DNA from: Gemmatimonadota bacterium
GTDB taxonomy: Bacteria > Gemmatimonadota > Gemmatimonadetes > Gemmatimonadales > GWC2-71-9
DNA: 5,663 nucleotides
Direction of reading: 5' to 3'
Assembly (NCBI GenBank): GCA_004357415.1
Contig: SMVY01000168.1
Span: forward strand, 1 to 5,663
The notes below the pieces were generated by a model that did not search any database, was not told where the DNA came from, and saw only the letters and a list, made by a program, of their open reading frames with translations. Positions 1 to 5,663 of this stretch are shown here, piece by piece (the stretch's first letter is position 1; the number at the start of each line of letters is the position of its first letter). Position numbers and translations under genes: made by a program.

Positions 1-418
1 TACGGGCCATTCGTACGGCGGGTATTACACCATCCGTGCACTGCTTCAGGCGCCCGACGTCTATCACGTCGGGATAGCCTTGGCACCCTATGATCCTCGC
101 GGGGACGCCGTGCTTGCTTACATGGGACTCCCCCAGCAGAACCCTCAGGGCTACGAGTATGCGTCGAACCGTTGGATGGCCGATCAGCTGAAGGGTCATC
201 TGATGATCCTGCATGGTTCAGCAGATGCTGGCGCCTACTTCTTCTGGACCATGCAATTCGTGGAGGCGCTGATCCGAGCGGGAAAGCCGGTGGACCTCCT
301 GATGTTTCCGGACGAGGGACATGGCTTTGAACGGAAGAGCGTGGTGTACGCAGCCGAGGCAAGGAGGAGATACCTCCAGCAGCATCTGCAAGCTGGAGGA
401 ACGGGCAGTGAGCGGTGA
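1..418 (+). CDS. S9 family serine peptidase (prolyl oligopeptidase / DPP-IV type), C-terminal part
   Basis: The reading frame is open at the window's left edge, so only the last ~138 residues of the catalytic alpha/beta-hydrolase domain are visible. The first residues read TGHSYGGY, the GxSxGG nucleophile elbow of S9 peptidases, with the catalytic Ser codon at 11-13. The charge-relay Asp is in HGSAD (codon 224-226) and the His is in DEGHGF (codon 320-322), so the triad is complete and in family order. The segment between them (ALIRAGKPVDLLMFP) is typical of the DPP-IV/acylaminoacyl peptidase branch. These enzymes remove dipeptides or cut short peptides, often in the periplasm; the N-terminal beta-propeller and any signal peptide lie outside the window. 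The residues after the Asp (AGAYFF) differ from the usual D-D/N-x-V pattern. The stop is TGA at 416-418. Family assignment is firm; substrate specificity is unknown. Confidence 0.93.
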   Translation, partial: TGHSYGGYYTIRALLQAPDVYHVGIALAPYDPRGDAVLAYMGLPQQNPQGYEYASNRWMADQLKGHLMILHGSADAGAYFFWTMQFVEALIRAGKPVDLLMFPDEGHGFERKSVVYAAEARRRYLQQHLQAGGTGSER

Positions 419-432
419 GATGCTCCTCGAAT

Positions 433-539
433 CGGCCTAACAAGGAAATGGGCCGCCGGGCCTCCGCGCGTGGGTTCCGATTTGGAGCGAGGGTACCTTG
501 CGAGTGCCTCGGCCCGCAGCTCATTTCTTGACAGCTAGG
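433..539. repeat. Long imperfect inverted repeat, attC-like in layout
   Basis: The left arm (433-455) starts CGGCCTAAC and runs through AAGGAAATG to GGGCCG. The right arm (510-539) contains CGGCCC, then CATTTCTTG, then GCTAGG. GGGCCG pairs perfectly with CGGCCC, GAAATG with CATTTC, CAAG with CTTG, and CCTA with TAGG. The right arm carries two short unpaired insertions, and the loop is about 54 nt. A GCCTAAC box soon after a stop codon, a bulged stem of about 107 bp and a new start codon about 12 nt beyond it match the geometry of integron cassette recombination sites. However, the distal box reads GCTAGGA and lacks the conserved GTT. It could equally be a diverged intergenic repeat or chance pairing in GC-rich DNA. 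Confidence 0.35.
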
Positions 540-542
540 AAG
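537..542 (+). promoter_or_regulatory. Ribosome binding site of the methyltransferase remnant
   Basis: AGGAAG sits 8 nt before the GTG at 551 and 17 nt before the ATG at 560, which favours the GTG start. It overlaps the right arm of the inverted repeat at 433-539, so folding of that arm would partly mask it. Confidence 0.5.
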
Positions 543-550
543 CCCTGCAA

Positions 551-940
551 GTGATCGAGATGAGCGAGAACGCGCCTGAGGTTGACCCTTACGGAAGCCA
601 GTACAGCAACTTCGCCACGGAGTTGTACGCCGATATCCGCGACGCGACGTATGACGAAGATATCGGCCAGAACGGCTGGTTGACAGCAACCGAGCAGGAT
701 CTCCTCATCAAGTGGCTGGCGCTGGAGCCGGCAGCGCGCCTCCTAGATGTTGCCTGTGGATCAGGAGGGCCCACCCTGCGGATTGCCGAAGTGCCCGGAT
801 GCCGTGTGGAGGGGGTCGACATTCACGCCGACGCCATCCGGACGGCTCAGCAGACCGCCGCGGAGAGGGGGCTCGGAGCCCGGGCGACCTTCCACCAGAC
901 GGATGCCAGCGCTGCGTATCGGCATGATCCGCCGCTCTGA
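551..940 (+). CDS. Class I SAM-dependent methyltransferase, C-terminally truncated (likely gene remnant)
   Basis: This 129-residue protein matches the N-terminal half of a small-molecule class I methyltransferase. An N-terminal helical cap (YGSQYSNFATELYADIR, then DIGQNGWLTATEQ) precedes motif I, LLDVACGSGG, at residues 64-73. Asp90 in VEGVD is the expected ribose-binding acid, and Asp118 in HQTDAS is the expected adenine-side acid. The frame then degenerates (AAYRHDPPL) and stops at 938-940. Relatives are usually about 260-280 residues, so the last strands of the Rossmann fold and most of the substrate site are missing; I found no continuation in any plus frame up to 1120. GTG at 551 is preferred as start because AGGAAG at 537-542 lies 8 nt upstream; ATG at 560 is the alternative. 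SAM binding might survive, but catalysis is doubtful. Substrate is unknown. Confidence 0.82.
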   Translation: MIEMSENAPEVDPYGSQYSNFATELYADIRDATYDEDIGQNGWLTATEQDLLIKWLALEPAARLLDVACGSGGPTLRIAEVPGCRVEGVDIHADAIRTAQQTAAERGLGARATFHQTDASAAYRHDPPL

Positions 941-972
941 CAGTGACGGCCAAACACCATTGCGAGCTGTCC

Positions 973-997
973 GGTCAGATCCGTCACCATCCTGACC
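973..997. terminator. Candidate hairpin between converging genes
   Basis: GGTCA (973-977) plus GAT (978-980) can pair with ATC (989-991) plus TGACC (993-997). This gives an 8-bp stem with one bulged C and an 8-nt loop. It lies between the convergent methyltransferase remnant and amidohydrolase genes, where a bidirectional terminator would be expected. No T-run follows on either strand, so it is not a canonical intrinsic terminator. Confidence 0.25.
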
Positions 998-1082
998 ACC
1001 GACCACGGCCACGCCACCGCCGCGACGGTGATGGGCGGCGCGGCCGAGGGGGGCGGGTTTACTACCGAGTCTCGGAAGCAGC

Positions 1083-1119
1083 GCCTCCCATCCCCTGCAC
1101 CCTGCGTCCCGCGCACTCC
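1083..1119. repeat. Degenerate 7-bp (heptad) tandem repeat tract
   Basis: Read on the plus strand in 7-bp steps from 1083, the units are GCCTCCC, ATCCCCT, GCACCCT, GCGTCCC and GCGCACT, followed by CC. Four of the five start with GC and most contain a CC or CCC core. The tract ends one base short of the stop codon of the minus-strand amidohydrolase gene. It shares unit length, GC phase and strand bias with the clearer tract at 4750-4812. Confidence 0.5.
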
Positions 1120-1120
1120 G

Positions 1121-2557
1121 CTAGTTGATCCCTACCCTCCCCTGCACCGACTCGATCAACTTGGCCGAGTCGTATCCGATCCCGTCCTTGAACACCGTGG
1201 TGACGTTTCGAATGGCCGATGGGTCATCGGTGAGATCGCCTTCGAGGACCACCAGGTCGGCCACCTTGCCGACTTCAACGGTGCCGACTTCGTCGTCGAT
1301 GCCCAAGATCTTGGCGCCATTGGCCGACATGACCTGAACGGCCTGGGCGGGCGTGAACCCGCTTTCGACAAACAGTTCGTAGTTGCGCTGATCACCATAT
1401 CCCGCCAGTGCCCCGCCGTTTCCCGTTGGGTCCACCCCGGCGGCCAGAAGGCCACCGGCGTCGTAGAACATCTTGTCGAAGTGGAGCGCCTTGAGCAGCA
1501 TGTCCCAGGTGAACGGCGGGTCGGGGTTGGCATCGATTCGCTCGCGCAACGCCAGGTAGTCAGCCCGAATTGCGGGGGCCATGGCATCGAGGGTGCGCTG
1601 GTCGGTGACCGACCGGCCGGGGATCATGACCTCATAGATCGGCGCCGTTGAGGTCATGGCCACGTCGTTATCGACCATCAACCGGATGGCCTGCGCCACT
1701 GCGTCACTCTCCAGATCCACGCCCTCACCGATAACGACTCTGGAGTTTGAGGGACACTCATCGAGTTTCTTGCCGGGCACGAAATCGGTGTTGGTCAGCA
1801 TCCCGTGTTCCAGATTGTCGATGCCCAGTTCGATGGCTTCACTGAAGGTCACCGAACAGAGATGACCGGTGGCCTTGATTCCTTTGGCGTGGGCTTCGGC
1901 GATGGCCGCCCCGAGGTTGGCCCGGGTGATATTGGTGTAGGCCTTGATCCAAGTGGCGCCCTCCGCCACCCAGTAGGCCACGAAGCGCCGGGCGGCTTCC
2001 GGGTCGTTGGCGGTCGCCATGTGGCCAGCGGCGCTGCCACCAGTGACGTAGGGCGCCGTGATGTGGATGCTGGGTCCCGGCACCTCCCCACGGTCGATCT
2101 GCCCCTTCACACTGATGTCGGCGTAGCCGGCGTTACTCCCGGTCGTCCGGATGGTGGTGACCCCTGAGGCCAGATAGAGCCGGGGGCCGGTGTACGACAT
2201 CTGTACCCGGCGCCCGCCCACCGCCATGTAGAACAAGTGGTCGTGCATCCCCACGAGACCGGGAATGACGGTGTGACCGCCGAGCGAAAGAACGGTCGCA
2301 TCCTGCGGCACCCTGACGGTACCCGCCTCGCCGATAGCGGTGATGCGCCCGTCCTCGATCACGATGGTCCGATCCCGCTGCACCGGGCCGGCCGTCCCGT
2401 CGATGATGGTCACGTTGGTCAGCACCACGATCGGCGCATCCACGGTCACGTAGCCCCGGACCTGTGCGGACATGCCCTCAGCCCGCTGTGCCACGGCAGG
2501 CACGGTGAGTCCGGCGGCCCCTAGAACAAGAGCAAACGTACCAATCAAACGAGACAT
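1121..2557 (-). CDS. Exported metal-dependent amidohydrolase (imidazolonepropionase-like / Xaa-Pro dipeptidase-like)
   Basis: This 478-residue protein belongs to the amidohydrolase superfamily. A Sec signal peptide covers residues 1-23, with a likely cut at AVA-Q, so it should act in the periplasm or outside the cell. The small N-terminal beta-domain contains TNVTIIDGT (47-55). The metal site is complete: His105 and His107 in GMHDHL, Lys205 in TWIKAYT (the probable carboxylated bridging lysine), His232 in TGHLCS, His251 in NLEHG and Asp376 in AAGVDPTG. Two metal ions are expected. The C-terminal VGTVEVGKVADLVVLEGD closes the composite beta-domain, and the length is normal for the family. Relatives include enzymes hydrolysing Xaa-Pro and other peptidic amide bonds; the exact substrate cannot be read. 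It is the second gene of an operon, 16 bp after the multicopper oxidase stop. Confidence 0.93.
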   Translation of the reverse strand: MSRLIGTFALVLGAAGLTVPAVAQRAEGMSAQVRGYVTVDAPIVVLTNVTIIDGTAGPVQRDRTIVIEDGRITAIGEAGTVRVPQDATVLSLGGHTVIPGLVGMHDHLFYMAVGGRRVQMSYTGPRLYLASGVTTIRTTGSNAGYADISVKGQIDRGEVPGPSIHITAPYVTGGSAAGHMATANDPEAARRFVAYWVAEGATWIKAYTNITRANLGAAIAEAHAKGIKATGHLCSVTFSEAIELGIDNLEHGMLTNTDFVPGKKLDECPSNSRVVIGEGVDLESDAVAQAIRLMVDNDVAMTSTAPIYEVMIPGRSVTDQRTLDAMAPAIRADYLALRERIDANPDPPFTWDMLLKALHFDKMFYDAGGLLAAGVDPTGNGGALAGYGDQRNYELFVESGFTPAQAVQVMSANGAKILGIDDEVGTVEVGKVADLVVLEGDLTDDPSAIRNVTTVFKDGIGYDSAKLIESVQGRVGIN

Positions 2558-2559
2558 GG

Positions 2560-2566
2560 CCCCTCC
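2560..2566 (-). promoter_or_regulatory. Strong ribosome binding site of the amidohydrolase gene
   Basis: On the minus strand the sequence GGAGGGG lies just before the ATG at 2557, inside the 16-bp gap after the multicopper oxidase stop codon. It fixes the start and supports translation from a shared transcript. Confidence 0.75.
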
Positions 2567-2573
2567 ATTAAGG

Positions 2574-4709
2574 CTATTCGACCGTGAACACCGTATGCAT
2601 CCCGGCTTCGAGGTGCTCGGCTATGTGACAGTGGATCATCCACCGTCCGGGATTGGACATCTCCACCAGGATATCAGCCGTGGTCCCCAGCGGCAACAAC
2701 ACGGTGTCCTTCCACACCAGGTTGCTGTTGGGGCGGCCGTTGAGATTCAGTACCAGGAACCGCTGCCCGTGGAGGTGGATCGGGTGCTGCATCCCGTGAA
2801 GCACCCCGCGCTCGTTGGCCAGCCGTATCTTGACGACTTCACCCAGCCGGAAATGCCAGTCGATGGCCATGTTCTCCCGTCCGGTATCGGGATCCCGCAG
2901 GATCCAGCGGACCTGGGCCGGGTTGGTGACCCAGTTCATCATCGGCATGGTGCCGCTCCACTCGATCGGAGGGAAATAGGCCGAGTCGAGACGCATGAGC
3001 CTGTCCATGACGAAGGGGAGATCCTCGGTGACCATGGTCAGCACCAGGCGGCGATCGGGGACCCGGGCCAGATACCGGCGGAATGGTGCCAGGCCGTCCT
3101 GCACCGAGCGGTTCTCACGCAGTTGCCCGAACGAAACCGCAAGATCGTCATCCACCGGCGCTGAATCGACGCGCACGGTTCCCAGGGTATCTACTTGGAG
3201 CAGGAACTGTCCGTTGATGTGATCGATGGCCTGGACCTGGTTCACCAGCACGATCTGACCCGGTGTGTCGAACCGTGCGTGGATGACATAGCGTTCGGCC
3301 GGCGCGATGACGACGCTCTCGACCCACGCCTCCCGCTCGAAGTTTCCCACGTCGGAGCCGACGACCTTCATGGGCACCGGGAGGGACAAGTTGAACGTCC
3401 GGGTGTTGGAGACATTCGTCAGAAAGAACCGCACCACTTCACCGCGGGCCACGGTCAACGCGTAGTCGGGCTCTCCGTTCACCAGCATCAGGTTGCCGAA
3501 ACGCCCCATGAGCGCGTGGGTCGCCGACTCCAGCCCGAAGGGCACGAGTCCCGTGTCACCCCATAGGATATCGTCGAGCATGAGCACTTCTTCCCGATTG
3601 GCCGGCCCGAAATAGTCCTCCTCCGGCGACACCACCAACATGTTGCCGTACAGACCGAGATCCTGTTGCACATCTTCACGCTGATGCGGGTGATACCAGT
3701 AGATGCCGGCGTCCTTGAAGAACACCGTGTAATGGAACCGGCCTCCGGGTGGCACCGCGTCCTGGGTCACGCCGGGCACGCCATCGGACGCATTGTCGAG
3801 CCGCACGCCATGCCAATGGACCGTGGTGGGCCACTCGATGTTGTTGCTGAACTCGACTTCGATCGTGGCGCCCTGGGGTACCTGCAACAACGGTCCCGGA
3901 TACTGGCCGTTGAACCCGAGCATGGTGACGGATCGGCCCCGTATCGTTCGGCTCACGTACCCCGCCTCGAGCACCAGCGTGTCGCCGTCCTCTAGTTCGA
4001 TGACTTCCCTCGGCCGGGCCGGTGGGGCCCCCGGCGCCGATGGAAGATACGGCGCAACCTTCGGGCGCAATTCCATGAGTGCGGGGAACATCGTCAGGCC
4101 GGCGGGCACGGGCGGAGGACTCCATGCGGCGCCTCCTTCATCAACCACAGCGACAGTGTCACCCCAGGTTCCACCCTCGCCGAGGGAGAACTCGAGAATA
4201 TCCGGTGGCAGCATTCGCGTTGAGGCTGATTGGCCACGTAGCACGATCGGTCCGCTCCAGTCCTCCGTGGTATCCGACGGTTCCGCCGTGATGAAGACGA
4301 CGAACTTGTTGTAGTCGATCGGCCCCAACAGCGTGGTTCCGTTGCCCACAACGCCCAGCTTGCGGATGGGGAACAGGACCGGGGTCGCCACCCAGGCCAC
4401 GTAGTGGGTGAAAGCGCCGAGCGACTCAATCGGCGGCAGTCCTTCCAAGGTGATTTCCGCGTCGAATCGCGATCGCCCGTCGACCGTCACCGAGTGGGTA
4501 AAGGGCGAATCGGCAAACCGGAGCCCGACTCGGCCGCTGGTCCCTTCGAATCGCGGCGCGGCTATCAGCTCGATGCAGTAGAGATCCCGGCTGGGCGACA
4601 ACGCCCCGGGCGCGGGATGGGCACACAGGTCAGCCTCGTTCTGTGGCCGCGCGACGAACGCCGCCCCGATGACCAATGCCAGCGACGCAAGAACAGAGAA
4701 TCGAACCAT
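2574..4709 (-). CDS. Exported multicopper oxidase with an extra N-terminal domain
   Basis: The 711-residue protein begins with a Sec-type signal sequence (about 1-20; hydrophobic ASLALVIGAAFVA). Residues about 40-180 form an extra region that I read as an RskA-like beta domain, followed by a Pro-rich linker (198-233). A three-cupredoxin laccase-type oxidase follows from about 235. All copper motifs are present: HWH at 298-300, HPH at 340-342, HPIHLH at 642-647 and HCHIAEH at 693-699, with Cys694 and Met704 as type 1 ligands. It should couple four one-electron oxidations to reduction of O2 to water in the periplasm. No Met-rich loop points to Cu(I); substrates could be phenolics, metals or other organics. 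The core is of ordinary length; the N-terminal addition makes the whole protein long. AGGA lies only 4 nt before the ATG, a weak ribosome site. It is the first gene of an operon with the amidohydrolase. Confidence 0.94.
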   Translation of the reverse strand: MVRFSVLASLALVIGAAFVARPQNEADLCAHPAPGALSPSRDLYCIELIAAPRFEGTSGRVGLRFADSPFTHSVTVDGRSRFDAEITLEGLPPIESLGAFTHYVAWVATPVLFPIRKLGVVGNGTTLLGPIDYNKFVVFITAEPSDTTEDWSGPIVLRGQSASTRMLPPDILEFSLGEGGTWGDTVAVVDEGGAAWSPPPVPAGLTMFPALMELRPKVAPYLPSAPGAPPARPREVIELEDGDTLVLEAGYVSRTIRGRSVTMLGFNGQYPGPLLQVPQGATIEVEFSNNIEWPTTVHWHGVRLDNASDGVPGVTQDAVPPGGRFHYTVFFKDAGIYWYHPHQREDVQQDLGLYGNMLVVSPEEDYFGPANREEVLMLDDILWGDTGLVPFGLESATHALMGRFGNLMLVNGEPDYALTVARGEVVRFFLTNVSNTRTFNLSLPVPMKVVGSDVGNFEREAWVESVVIAPAERYVIHARFDTPGQIVLVNQVQAIDHINGQFLLQVDTLGTVRVDSAPVDDDLAVSFGQLRENRSVQDGLAPFRRYLARVPDRRLVLTMVTEDLPFVMDRLMRLDSAYFPPIEWSGTMPMMNWVTNPAQVRWILRDPDTGRENMAIDWHFRLGEVVKIRLANERGVLHGMQHPIHLHGQRFLVLNLNGRPNSNLVWKDTVLLPLGTTADILVEMSNPGRWMIHCHIAEHLEAGMHTVFTVE

Positions 4710-4749
4710 CGGATCCTAAAGTGAAGTTGCCAACGTATGCGGAGCGGGA

Positions 4750-4812
4750 GCACTCCCTCCCCAGCGCGCAGCGGACTGCTCCCAGCTCCCAGCCCACAGC
4801 CCACAGCCCAAG
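4750..4812. repeat. Heptad tandem repeat tract (GCTCCCA / GCCCACA units)
   Basis: Nine 7-bp steps read on the plus strand: GCACTCC, CTCCCCA, GCGCGCA, GCGGACT, GCTCCCA, GCTCCCA, GCCCACA, GCCCACA, GCCCAAG. All but the second start with GC. Two adjacent exact duplications (positions 4778-4791 and 4792-4805) show recent unit copying. The tract lies 41 bp upstream of the multicopper oxidase start codon and has the same C-rich strand orientation as the weaker tract at 1083-1119. Confidence 0.75.
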
Positions 4813-4859
4813 TTACCCACCGCGGCCCCCCTTGCCAGAGCCTCGTCCGGCAAGTAACT
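4811..4859. promoter_or_regulatory. Nested dyad, possible operator or leader hairpin
   Basis: CTTGCC (4831-4836) and GGCAAG (4849-4854) form a perfect 6-bp inverted repeat with a 12-nt spacer. An outer pair, AGTTAC (4811-4816) and GTAACT (4854-4859), is also perfectly complementary. The dyad overlaps the possible -35 of the M28 gene and lies about 50-100 bp before its start, where an operator for the divergent genes could be. With arms this short, chance occurrence is possible. Confidence 0.3.
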
Positions 4860-4907
4860 CAAGGCATATTCCTCCGCCATCATCGATCATCATCAACCCT
4901 CGGAACC

Positions 4908-5663
4908 ATGAGACCCTTGCTACCAACAATTCTCGTTGTCGTGGCGGCGCATCCCGCGCTGGTCGCAGGTCAAGGTGCGCCACCACCGGCCACCGACCCG
5001 CGAATCTCCGCCCTGGTCGCCGACGTGTCAGCCGAGCGCATCGAACACACCATCCGCACTCTGGCCGGTTTCGGAACCCGGCACACGCTGTCGGATACCC
5101 TGTCCCCCACCCGCGGCATCGGCGCCGCCCGGCGTTGGCTCAAGAGTGAATTCGACGCCGTGGGACAGGCATGCGGCGGCTGCCTGGAAGTATTCTTCGA
5201 CGAAGGCATCGTCGAGGGCTCCGAACAGAGCCGCATCCCGGAAGACGTCAACATCGTAAACGTGGTGGCGGTGCAACGGGGCACCACTTACCCCGACCGC
5301 TACATCTTGATAACGGGGCACTACGATTCCCGCGTGTCAGATTCCATGGATACCGTCAGTGACGCGCCCGGAGCCAACGACGACGCCAGTGGCACCGCGG
5401 CCACGCTCGAAGCCGCCAGGGTGCTATCGCAATATCGCTTTGCCAAGACTCTGGTGTACGCCCCGCTCGCGGGGGAAGAACAGGGCCTCTACGGCGGCCG
5501 CCAGTTGGCGCAACGCGCCCAGCGGGAGGGGTGGGTCATCGAAGCGGTGCTCAACAACGACATCATCGGCAACATCGCCGGCCAGGACGGCGTCATCGAC
5601 AACACCCAGTTCCGTGTATTCTCCGAACCGACGCCGCAGACCGAGACGGAACAAGAACGCCAA
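4908..5663 (+). CDS. Exported M28 family zinc aminopeptidase, N-terminal part
   Basis: The frame opens at ATG 4908 and runs off the right edge after 252 residues. A signal peptide covers about residues 1-21 (hydrophobic ILVVVAAHPALVA), so the enzyme should be secreted or periplasmic. M28 peptidases use two zinc ions to release N-terminal amino acids. The visible ligands are His138 and Asp140 in TGHYDSR, Asp158 in GANDDASGT (bridging), the Glu190-Glu191 pair in AGEEQG (general base and ligand) and Asp218 in NNDIIGN. The last His ligand would lie beyond the window. Cys89 and Cys92 (CGGC) could form a disulfide. The ribosome site is weak (GGAA only 2 nt before the ATG), but this start gives a good signal peptide. 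It is transcribed divergently from the multicopper oxidase operon. Family assignment is firm. Confidence 0.94.
   Translation, partial: MRPLLPTILVVVAAHPALVAGQGAPPPATDPRISALVADVSAERIEHTIRTLAGFGTRHTLSDTLSPTRGIGAARRWLKSEFDAVGQACGGCLEVFFDEGIVEGSEQSRIPEDVNIVNVVAVQRGTTYPDRYILITGHYDSRVSDSMDTVSDAPGANDDASGTAATLEAARVLSQYRFAKTLVYAPLAGEEQGLYGGRQLAQRAQREGWVIEAVLNNDIIGNIAGQDGVIDNTQFRVFSEPTPQTETEQERQ

Larger units (their letters stand above)
941..1120. other. Non-coding stretch between converging genes
   Basis: No frame here shows a recognisable protein. The sequence is GC-rich and holds the hairpin at 973-997, a small perfect palindrome CCGAG-T-CTCGG at 1065-1075, and the heptad tract at 1083-1119. It includes whatever DNA replaced the lost 3' half of the methyltransferase gene, plus the 3' flank of the amidohydrolase gene on the other strand. 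Confidence 0.6.
4710..4907. promoter_or_regulatory. Divergent intergenic region between multicopper oxidase and M28 peptidase genes
   Basis: About 198 bp separates two divergently read start codons, so promoters for both the minus-strand operon and the plus-strand peptidase should lie here. I see no convincing sigma-70 pair. TTGCCA at 4832-4837 is a fair -35, but the sequence 17 nt later, TAACTC, is a poor -10. CATATT at 4865-4870 is another possible -10 for the peptidase. The region also holds a perfect inverted repeat GGGAG-CA-CTCCC at 4746-4757, the heptad tract at 4750-4812 and the dyad at 4831-4854. Confidence 0.5.

Noticed and set aside
847..1116. Minus-strand open frame with a hydrophobic-looking stretch, as a possible small membrane protein.
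   Set aside because: There is no good ribosome site, the stretch is short and interrupted by charged and polar residues, and part of it is antisense to the methyltransferase remnant.
905..1120. A frameshifted continuation of the methyltransferase downstream of its stop.
   Set aside because: None of the plus frames to 1120 shows the expected later methyltransferase strands, so a simple one-base frameshift does not explain the short gene.
1028..1651. Long open plus-strand frame of 207 codons overlapping the amidohydrolase gene.
   Set aside because: It lies mostly antisense to a gene with a complete active site, and its translation shows no family motif. It is open because of high GC codon bias.
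2472..3164. Plus-strand open frame of 230 codons antisense to the oxidase-amidohydrolase junction.
   Set aside because: The translation is His-, Pro- and Gly-rich without recognisable motifs, and both opposing genes are well supported.
2574..4709. Specific naming as CueO, CopA, CotA or a manganese oxidase.
   Set aside because: The copper motifs are common to all multicopper oxidases. There is no Met-rich insert, and the extra N-terminal region does not match these proteins, so a gene symbol would be a guess.
4750..4812. CRISPR-like array.
   Set aside because: The units are 7 bp and directly tandem, without spacers, and no cas gene is present.
4676..5149. Plus-strand open frame of 157 codons crossing the divergent intergenic region into the M28 gene.
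   Set aside because: It crosses the repeat tract and conflicts with the M28 frame, which carries a signal peptide and the zinc-ligand motifs. The Arg/Pro/His-rich translation is typical of a shadow frame.

Overview
The window is a GC-rich bacterial stretch carrying five protein-coding units. Most of the products look exported, and the codon use is strongly G/C-ending. The style (secreted S9 and M28 peptidases, an exported amidohydrolase, a long multicopper oxidase, C-rich heptanucleotide repeats between genes) recalls soil or marine Gemmatimonadota or Acidobacteriota. That placement is a general impression; no rRNA or marker gene is present to confirm it.

Layout. (1) 1-418, plus strand: the C-terminal end of an S9 (prolyl oligopeptidase/DPP-IV type) serine peptidase with Ser, Asp and His motifs all visible. 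(2) 419-550: a gap holding a long imperfect inverted repeat that begins GCCTAAC, with faint resemblance to an integron attC site. (3) 551-940, plus strand: a class I SAM-dependent methyltransferase cut short after the cofactor-binding half, probably a gene remnant. (4) 941-1120: non-coding, with a hairpin, a small palindrome and a degenerate 7-bp repeat tract touching the end of the next gene. (5) 4709-2574 and 2557-1121, minus strand: a two-gene operon encoding a 711-residue exported multicopper oxidase and then a 478-residue exported metal-dependent amidohydrolase, 16 bp apart. (6) 4710-4907: the divergent intergenic region, with a second, longer 7-bp repeat tract and a dyad CTTGCC-N12-GGCAAG. 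(7) 4908 to the window end, plus strand: the N-terminal 252 residues of an exported M28 zinc aminopeptidase.

How the genes may work together. The M28 peptidase, the S9 peptidase and the amidohydrolase (whose family includes Xaa-Pro and other peptidic-bond hydrolases) fit extracytoplasmic breakdown of peptides. The multicopper oxidase has all four copper-ligand motifs and is translationally close to the amidohydrolase, so the two may act on the same compounds or in the same envelope process; its substrate cannot be read from the sequence. Its roughly 240-residue extra N-terminal region, which I read as similar to the C-terminal fold of RskA-type anti-sigma factors, is the least ordinary protein feature. 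I see no clear evidence of a wholly new system. The points most worth a second look are that N-terminal region, the paired heptad repeat tracts, the attC-like inverted repeat and the truncated methyltransferase.
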